A DNA stretch of 10,197 nt from positions 1-10,197 of the forward strand of contig URLG01000089.1 of the NCBI GenBank assembly GCA_900548535.1, in the 5' to 3' direction. Source of the stretch: Candidatus Segatella intestinihominis (GTDB taxonomy: Bacteria; Bacteroidota; Bacteroidia; Bacteroidales; Bacteroidaceae). The notes under the pieces were generated by a model, which was given only the letters and a program-made list of their open reading frames with translations, did no database searches and was not told where the DNA came from. This document shows positions 5,525 through 10,197 of the stretch, one piece after another; positions within the stretch are counted from its first letter, which is position 1; every line of letters begins with the position of its first letter. Made by a program: the position numbers and the translations under genes.

Positions 5525-6508
5525 ATGTCTAAGAAGTCACAACATAACAATATACTGTTGGCCGTCATCGGCTTTACAACTGTCGTAATACTCGTGGGTG
5601 TCATTGGTTTCTTCACCCTTGAGCAGAAGGACGATACCATACAGGGAGAGGTTGAAGTATCAGAATACCGAGTATCCAGCAAGTTGCCTGGACGTGTGGT
5701 AGAACTGAGAGTACAAGAGGGCGACTACGTTCACGTGGGCGATACCCTTGCCATCCTCGAAGTGCCAGAAATGAAATCGCAGGAGCAGATGCTCCAGGCC
5801 ACCAATGCCGCTACTGAGGCGATGAAGGACTTGACCGATGCCGGTGCACGCAAGGAGCAGATTCAGGGTGCTTACCAGTTGGTACAGCAGGCTGAGGCAG
5901 CTGCCGCCATCGCCAAGAAGACTTACGACCGCATGCAGAACCTCTACAATGAGGGAGTGATTAGCGGTCAGAAGCGTGATGAGGCATTTGCCGCTTACAA
6001 GGCTACCGAGGCTCAGGTGGCAGCAGCCAAGAGCCAGTATGAGATGGCTAAGAACGGAGCGCGCGACCAGGAGAAGCGTATGGCTGCCAGCAACACACAG
6101 GCATCCAAGAGCGCTGTGGATGTAGTAAAGAATCTCTTGAAGGAGACCGTCCAGATAGCCCAGTGCGAGGGCGAGGTTAGCAATGTCTATCCTAAAGTAG
6201 GCGAGTTGGTAGGCCTCGGTTCCCCTATCATGAGCATCAGCATCATGAGCGATATGTGGGGCACATTCAATGTACGTGAAGACCATCTACAGGGCCTCAA
6301 TAAGGGCGATACTTTCACCGCCTTCGTACCTGCCTTCAACAAGGAGATTAAGATGAAGGTTTACTATCTCAAGGACCAGGGCTCTTACGCCACTTGGAAG
6401 GCTACCAAGGACAATGGCGATTATGACCGCAAGACTTTCGAGGTGAAGGCTCGTCCTATCACCAAGTTGGAGGGTTTGCGCCCTGGAATGTCACTCATCA
6501 TTAAATAA
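5525..6508 (+). CDS. HlyD-family periplasmic adaptor (membrane fusion protein)
   Basis: A 327-residue adaptor that would link an inner-membrane transporter to the TolC channel. One N-terminal membrane anchor (residues 10-30, no lipobox) leaves the rest in the periplasm. The first half of the lipoyl domain is at about 40-80 (VSSKLPGRVVELRVQEGDYV, then GDTLAILEVPEM). An alpha-helical coiled-coil hairpin rich in Ala, Gln and Glu spans about 83-200. The second lipoyl half follows (CEGEVSNVYPKVGELV), then a beta-barrel (MWGTFNVREDHLQGLNKGDT). The C-terminus ends in LRPGMSLIIK, the usual membrane-proximal motif. Size and order resemble YbhG/YhiI-like adaptors that serve ABC-2 exporters. The start at 5525 follows an AGAAAG. 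It is separated from tolC by 125 bases of tandem repeats. Confidence 0.93.
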   Translation: MSKKSQHNNILLAVIGFTTVVILVGVIGFFTLEQKDDTIQGEVEVSEYRVSSKLPGRVVELRVQEGDYVHVGDTLAILEVPEMKSQEQMLQATNAATEAMKDLTDAGARKEQIQGAYQLVQQAEAAAAIAKKTYDRMQNLYNEGVISGQKRDEAFAAYKATEAQVAAAKSQYEMAKNGARDQEKRMAASNTQASKSAVDVVKNLLKETVQIAQCEGEVSNVYPKVGELVGLGSPIMSISIMSDMWGTFNVREDHLQGLNKGDTFTAFVPAFNKEIKMKVYYLKDQGSYATWKATKDNGDYDRKTFEVKARPITKLEGLRPGMSLIIK

Positions 6509-6629
6509 CATTGAACTTTGAGATTTGAACTTTGAACTTTATGATTAGTTTTCTTCTTTGAGTTTACAATAAAATTTTGAGAAATTAAGCATATCATAAA
6601 GTTCAAAGCTCAAAGTTCAATGTTCAAAG
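6509..6629 (+). repeat. Long inverted repeat built of heptads between hlyD and the first permease
   Basis: Two arms of 37 bases (6509-6545 and 6593-6629) match at 32 of 37 positions as an inverted repeat; the inner 15 bp are perfect (6531-6545 with 6593-6607). The spacer is 47 bases. Each arm is itself a run of five heptads: TTGAACT, TTGAGAT, TTGAACT, TTGAACT, TTATGAT from 6511, and the reverse-complement set from 6593. The right arm ends 12 bases before the permease ATG. Transcribed, it would give a long hairpin between two operon genes, with no T tract. Confidence 0.85.
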
Positions 6630-6641
6630 TAAACAAGTTCT

Positions 6642-7805
6642 ATGTTCAAGAGATTATATCATATAGCCCTCAGAGAATGCGGCATCATGATGAAGAACCC
6701 TATCTATTGGTTCTGCATGCTGCTCTTCCCTATCCTGGTGGTGATTTTCTTCACCACCTTGATGGATGGTGGAGTGCCTACCGACATGCCTGTGGGTATC
6801 GTGGACGAGGACAACACAGCCACCAGCCGACAACTGGTAAACAAGCTCGATGCCTTCCAAACCACCAAGGTGGTGGGGCACTATGAGAATGTGGCTGAGG
6901 CTCGCCATGCCATCCAGAAGAACGAAATCTATGCTTACCTCTACATACCAGAGGGCACGGAGGCAGGACTGATGGCATCCAAGCAGCCTAAGATCTCATT
7001 CTATTACAGCAGCGTATCGCTGGCAGCAGGCTCGCTCCTCTTCCGAGACTTGAAGACGATTTCCACCCTGGGAGGTGCGGCGGCTGGCATGACGAAACTC
7101 GCCGCCCTGGGCAAGACGAACGATGAGATCATGACCTTCTTGCAGCCTATCGCCGTAGACCTGCACATGATAGGCAACCCTTACGCCAACTACAACTACT
7201 ATCTGTCGAGCGTGATGGTGCCAGGACTCATCATGGTGTTTATCTTCCTGATTACACCTTATTCTATAGGTACGGAGCTGAAGTTCAATCGTGCCAAGGA
7301 GTGGATGCGTATGTCGGGCAACAATCCTTATCTCGCCATCGCCGGCAAGATGCTGCCACAGACACTCATCTGGATGATCATCTTCCTCAGCTTCGAGTTT
7401 TACATCTACTATGTATTGGGCTTCCCTCATCCGGGCGGAGCCTTGCCTATCGTATTGCTGGGCATACTGAGCATCTTGGCTTGCCAGTGCTTCGGCATCT
7501 TTGCCTTCGGACTGATGCCATCGCTGCGTATGTCCATGAGCATCTGTTCGCTCTGGGCAGTGGTCAGCTTCTCCATCTGCGGAGCCACCTATCCCCTCTT
7601 CTCGATGGATGCTCCAATCGAGGCTATCGGGCAGCTCTTCCCACTGCGCCACTACTACATGATTTACCAGATGAACATCTTCAATGGCTTCCCTATGGGC
7701 GAGGCCATACTGCACTGGGGAGCCTTGGTGTTCTTCTGCGCCCTGCCGATGCTCACCATCTGGAACATTAAGAAGGCAATGTTGGTTTATAAATATTTAC
7801 CATAA
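6642..7805 (+). CDS. ABC-2-type transporter permease (first of pair)
   Basis: A 387-residue inner-membrane protein of the ABC-2 permease family (ABC2_membrane_3 layout). One membrane segment near the N-terminus (about 21-40) is followed by a periplasmic domain of about 145 residues, including GIVDEDNTATSRQLV and the YAYLYIPEG segment. Then come five membrane segments at about 188-210, 237-260, 267-290, 300-320 and 357-375. The positively charged loop after segment 2 (GTELKFNRAKEWMRMS) is the usual contact point with a nucleotide-binding subunit, and the LFPLRHYYMIYQ stretch before the last helix is typical of the family. There is no Walker motif. It probably forms a heterodimer with the next gene product, only 5 bases downstream. 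The ATG at 6642 follows the inverted repeat, and no strong ribosome-binding site is seen. Confidence 0.92.
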   Translation: MFKRLYHIALRECGIMMKNPIYWFCMLLFPILVVIFFTTLMDGGVPTDMPVGIVDEDNTATSRQLVNKLDAFQTTKVVGHYENVAEARHAIQKNEIYAYLYIPEGTEAGLMASKQPKISFYYSSVSLAAGSLLFRDLKTISTLGGAAAGMTKLAALGKTNDEIMTFLQPIAVDLHMIGNPYANYNYYLSSVMVPGLIMVFIFLITPYSIGTELKFNRAKEWMRMSGNNPYLAIAGKMLPQTLIWMIIFLSFEFYIYYVLGFPHPGGALPIVLLGILSILACQCFGIFAFGLMPSLRMSMSICSLWAVVSFSICGATYPLFSMDAPIEAIGQLFPLRHYYMIYQMNIFNGFPMGEAILHWGALVFFCALPMLTIWNIKKAMLVYKYLP

Positions 7806-7810
7806 TAGAT

Positions 7811-9064
7811 ATGAACGGTTTATTAAATAAGATATTGAATGGCTTCAGAGACATGTGCTTCATTTGGGCGAAGGAAATGCGCAATGTGTTTCGAGACGAG
7901 GGTGTGCTCATGTTCTGCATCTTGGTGCCGCTGGGTTATCCGCTGCTCTACTCGTGGATATACAACAACGAGGTGGTGCGCGAGGTGCCTACCGCCATCG
8001 TGGATCTGAGCCACAGCCATACATCGAGGGAGTTTATCAGAGATTTTGATGCCTCCCCTGATACCAAGACGGCATACTTCTGCAATAGCTTGGACGAGGC
8101 GAAGGAGCTGGTGAAGAAACAAGCGGTGCATGGCATTCTCTACTTCCCTGCCGATTTCGACACCAAGCTAAATCGTGGCGAACAGGCCCATGTGGGCGTA
8201 TATACCGACATGAGCCTGATGCTGACTTACAAGGCTATCTATCAGACAGCCCAAGCCGTGGCAAGCCATATCAACTCGGGCATACAGGTAAAGCAGTCGG
8301 GCGGTTTCACCAATCGTGACGATGAGATTACCACCGAGCCACTCGCCTTTGACGAAGTGCCGATATTCAACACCACTGGTGGATATGGCAATGCCATTCT
8401 GCCGGGCGTGCTGATGCTCATCTTGCAGCAAACCCTGTTGCTGGGCATCGGAATGGCGGCTGGTACCTCCCGCGAATTGAACAGAAACCGCGAGTTGGTA
8501 CCCGTGAGCGAACATTATGGCGGCATCTTCCGCATCGTGTTTGGCAAGGCATTGTGTTATTTCATGATTTATGCCGTGCTGGGCATGTACTTGGCGCTCG
8601 TTGTACCCAAGATGTTTAGCTTTGTGAGCATGGTATCATGGACCACGATACTCGCCTTCCTGCTTCCATTCATTCTCTCCTGCATCTTCTTCGGATTGAT
8701 GCTTTCCTGCTTGGTAAGATACCGTGAGAATGTGATGCTCTTGGTGGTATTCACCTCCGTGCCATTGCTCTTCATGACGGGTGTATCATGGCCACAGAGC
8801 AATATCCCTGGCTTCTGGCAGGGTGTGGCGTGGGTATTTCCATCCACCTTCGGCATCCGTGGTTTCCTGCGCATCAGCAGTATGGGCGCTTCGCTTGCCG
8901 ACATTCTCCCCGAATTACGTGCGCTGTGGATACAGACGGGCATCTACTTCCTAGCCACCTGCTTGGTTTTCCGCCAGCAGATTCGCAACGCCAGAGTGAA
9001 TGCCGGATTACCAGCCGAGGAAGCAGATGTTGAGGATGAAACCGAGGAATTAATAAAGAAATAA
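7811..9064 (+). CDS. ABC-2-type transporter permease (second of pair)
   Basis: A 417-residue paralogue of the preceding permease with the same topology. There is one N-terminal membrane segment (about 32-50), a periplasmic domain (about 52-190, with TAIVDLSHSHTSREFIRDFD matching the IVDEDNTATSRQLV region of its partner), and five further membrane segments at about 194-218, 244-266, 277-300, 306-325 and 368-388. The cytoplasmic loop GTSRELNRNRELVPVS corresponds to the coupling loop of the partner. A charged C-terminal tail (EEADVEDETEELIKK) is extra. It starts 5 bases after the first permease stop, so the two are surely co-expressed. It is the last gene of the operon; no ATP-binding subunit follows. 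Confidence 0.92.
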   Translation: MNGLLNKILNGFRDMCFIWAKEMRNVFRDEGVLMFCILVPLGYPLLYSWIYNNEVVREVPTAIVDLSHSHTSREFIRDFDASPDTKTAYFCNSLDEAKELVKKQAVHGILYFPADFDTKLNRGEQAHVGVYTDMSLMLTYKAIYQTAQAVASHINSGIQVKQSGGFTNRDDEITTEPLAFDEVPIFNTTGGYGNAILPGVLMLILQQTLLLGIGMAAGTSRELNRNRELVPVSEHYGGIFRIVFGKALCYFMIYAVLGMYLALVVPKMFSFVSMVSWTTILAFLLPFILSCIFFGLMLSCLVRYRENVMLLVVFTSVPLLFMTGVSWPQSNIPGFWQGVAWVFPSTFGIRGFLRISSMGASLADILPELRALWIQTGIYFLATCLVFRQQIRNARVNAGLPAEEADVEDETEELIKK

Positions 9065-9072
9065 AAAAAAAG

Positions 9073-9099
9073 AACTGTTAACTGTTAAACTGTTAACAT
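9073..9099 (+). repeat. AACTGTTA tandem repeat with the right copy of the 20-bp direct repeat
   Basis: AACTGTT followed by two full AACTGTTA octads begins 9 bases after the second permease stop. Bases 9080-9099 are identical to 5458-5477. The array lies just before the terminator shared with the convergent mrp gene. Confidence 0.8.
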
Positions 9100-9108
9100 C
9101 CGAATATA

Positions 9109-9146
9109 AAAGAGGCTTGGAATCACAATAGACTCCAAGCCTCTTT
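9109..9146. terminator. Bidirectional terminator between the export operon and mrp
   Basis: A perfect 13-bp stem (9109-9121 with 9134-9146) has a 12-base loop. The stem ends in AAA on the left and TTT on the right. On the minus strand TTT and TATATT follow, giving a fair T tract. On the plus strand the tail is weaker (TTTAGTATAT). Its place between two convergent genes fits use in both directions. Confidence 0.85.
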
Positions 9147-9154
9147 AGTATATA

Positions 9155-10197
9155 TCAATGGGTTCCCACAATCTTGGTAGGAGCCTGCTCCTTGTTGCGG
9201 CGATTTACCACAGTAACCACGCTCTGGGCTAGGCTCAAGAAAGCCTGACCGGTGATAGAATCCACCTTAGTGGCAGCTGGCGCACCATCATCGCCACCCT
9301 CGCAGATGCTCTGTACGATAGGGATTTGAGCAAGCAATGGCACATTCATCTCCTTGGCTAGGTTCTTGCAGCCCTCCTTGCCAAAGATATAGTATTTATT
9401 CTCAGGCAATTCGGCAGGAGTGAAGTAAGCCATGTTCTCTATCAATCCGAGGATAGGCACATTCACCTTGTCGTTCTGATACATGTCGATACCCTTGCGC
9501 GCATCGGCAAGAGCCACCTGCTGAGGAGTGCTCACGATGACTGCGCCCGTGATGGCGAGTGTCTGGAGCAGAGTGAGGTGGATGTCGCTGGTGCCAGGAG
9601 GAGTATCGAGGATAAAGTAATCCAAGTCGCCCCAATCAGCGTCAGCGATGAGCTGCTTCAGTGCAGAGCAAGCCATACCGCCACGCCACAAGGTAGCTGT
9701 GGTAGGACTTACGAAGAAGCCGATGCTCAGGAGCTTCACACCATATTTCTCCACTGGCTCGATGAGGTCTCTGCCATCCTTGTGTACAGAGTAAGGACGC
9801 TCATCCTCTACGCCAAACATCTTAGGCATGGAAGGACCGAAGATATCAGTATCGAGCAAGCCCACCTTGTAACCCAACTTGGCAAGTGCAATGGCGAGAT
9901 TGGCAGAAACGGTGCTCTTGCCAACTCCACCCTTACCCGAGCTTACGGCGATGACGTTCTTCACCTGTGGCAGCATTTTTCCCACCTCAGGACGGGGAGC
10001 ACTCTTGTATTCTGTGACTATCTCCACCTCCACATCCTTGGAGATGTGATAGTGGATAGCCGCCTCGGCAGCCTTCACCGTACTCTTGAGGAATGGGTCG
10101 GTATCACGAGGGAAGAGCAATACCACCTTTACCTTCATGCCGTTGATGCTAGGCGTATCTGCCAGCATCTGGCTCTCTATGAGGTTCTTCTTGGTGC
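9155..10197 (-). CDS. Mrp/ApbC (NBP35-like) P-loop ATPase, iron-sulfur carrier; 5' end outside window
   Basis: 346 complete codons are visible and the frame is open to the right edge, so the N-terminus is missing. An ATG at 10166-10168 is internal: the frame continues upstream as TKKNLIESQ, part of a MIP18/DUF59-type domain that normally precedes the ATPase. Numbered from that Met: DUF59 remainder to about 55, deviant Walker A GKGGVGKST (78-86), LDTDIFGPSMP (105-115), DTPPGTSD (188-195). Mrp proteins are dimeric cytoplasmic ATPases that carry and hand over [4Fe-4S] clusters. Many bacterial homologues have a CxxC after the ENM motif; here the matching site reads ENMAYFTPAELPENKYYIFG, with no Cys pair. 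The remaining cysteines are C167, C267 and C289. I recall this form as typical of Bacteroidota, but could not check. Confidence 0.93.
   Translation of the reverse strand, partial: TKKNLIESQMLADTPSINGMKVKVVLLFPRDTDPFLKSTVKAAEAAIHYHISKDVEVEIVTEYKSAPRPEVGKMLPQVKNVIAVSSGKGGVGKSTVSANLAIALAKLGYKVGLLDTDIFGPSMPKMFGVEDERPYSVHKDGRDLIEPVEKYGVKLLSIGFFVSPTTATLWRGGMACSALKQLIADADWGDLDYFILDTPPGTSDIHLTLLQTLAITGAVIVSTPQQVALADARKGIDMYQNDKVNVPILGLIENMAYFTPAELPENKYYIFGKEGCKNLAKEMNVPLLAQIPIVQSICEGGDDGAPAATKVDSITGQAFLSLAQSVVTVVNRRNKEQAPTKIVGTH

Noticed and set aside
5660..6286. Minus-strand open frame of 208 codons inside hlyD
   Set aside because: Leu/His-rich antisense shadow of the adaptor gene with no independent support.
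6996..7715. Minus-strand open frame of 239 codons
   Set aside because: It is fully antisense to the first permease gene, has a low-complexity His/Gln/Glu-rich product unlike any family, and no promoter. It is a shadow of the coding strand.
10166..10168. ATG as the true start of the Mrp gene
   Set aside because: The frame continues upstream to the window edge with sequence that fits the conserved N-terminal MIP18/DUF59-type domain, so this Met is internal.

Overview
The window looks like a chromosomal segment of a gut Bacteroidota, most likely Prevotellaceae of the Segatella (Prevotella) copri type. The evidence is Bacteroidota-type promoters (a TAnnTTTG -7 box with an upstream TTG/TTTG), remnants of a SusC/SusD outer-membrane nutrient-uptake pair, a FimB/Mfa2-like lipoprotein, weak Shine-Dalgarno signals, and an Mrp ATPase of the form I recall from Bacteroidales. 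No database search was possible, so the taxon is an inference.

Left part (1-1700, minus strand): a wrecked susC-susD operon. Its promoter (about 1428-1458) and a strong terminator (209-239) are intact, but the roughly 4.5 kb expected between them has shrunk to about 1.05 kb. Pieces of SusC (signal peptide, start of the N-terminal domain, a plug fragment, two barrel fragments) are joined by deletions, carry a signal-peptide frameshift and an in-frame stop, and then run directly into the C-terminal part of SusD. Behind the promoter is a cluster of direct and inverted repeats that may be an operator. Further left are ATGGCA-containing repeats with no assignable gene.

Middle (1620-3775): a Cof-type HAD phosphatase on the minus strand has its own terminator and a long 5' leader that contains a 16-bp GC-rich inverted repeat. 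A divergent plus-strand gene encodes an orphan FimB/Mfa2-like lipoprotein with its own promoter and terminator.

Right part (3826-9146, plus strand): an apparent four-gene export operon, tolC-like outer-membrane channel, HlyD-like periplasmic adaptor, and two ABC-2-type permeases. Together these could form a channel across both membranes, but no ATPase gene is present. The two larger intergenic gaps are filled with 7- and 8-bp tandem repeats. One gap contains a 37-base imperfect inverted repeat made of heptads. A 20-bp direct repeat flanks the adaptor-permease-permease block. A 13-bp-stem bidirectional terminator separates this operon from a convergent mrp/apbC-like Fe-S carrier ATPase gene that runs off the right edge.

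The least explained material is the mosaic SusCD remnant, the heptad/octad repeats in the export operon, and the hairpin in the phosphatase leader. I see no RNA genes, CRISPR arrays, transposase genes or phage genes.
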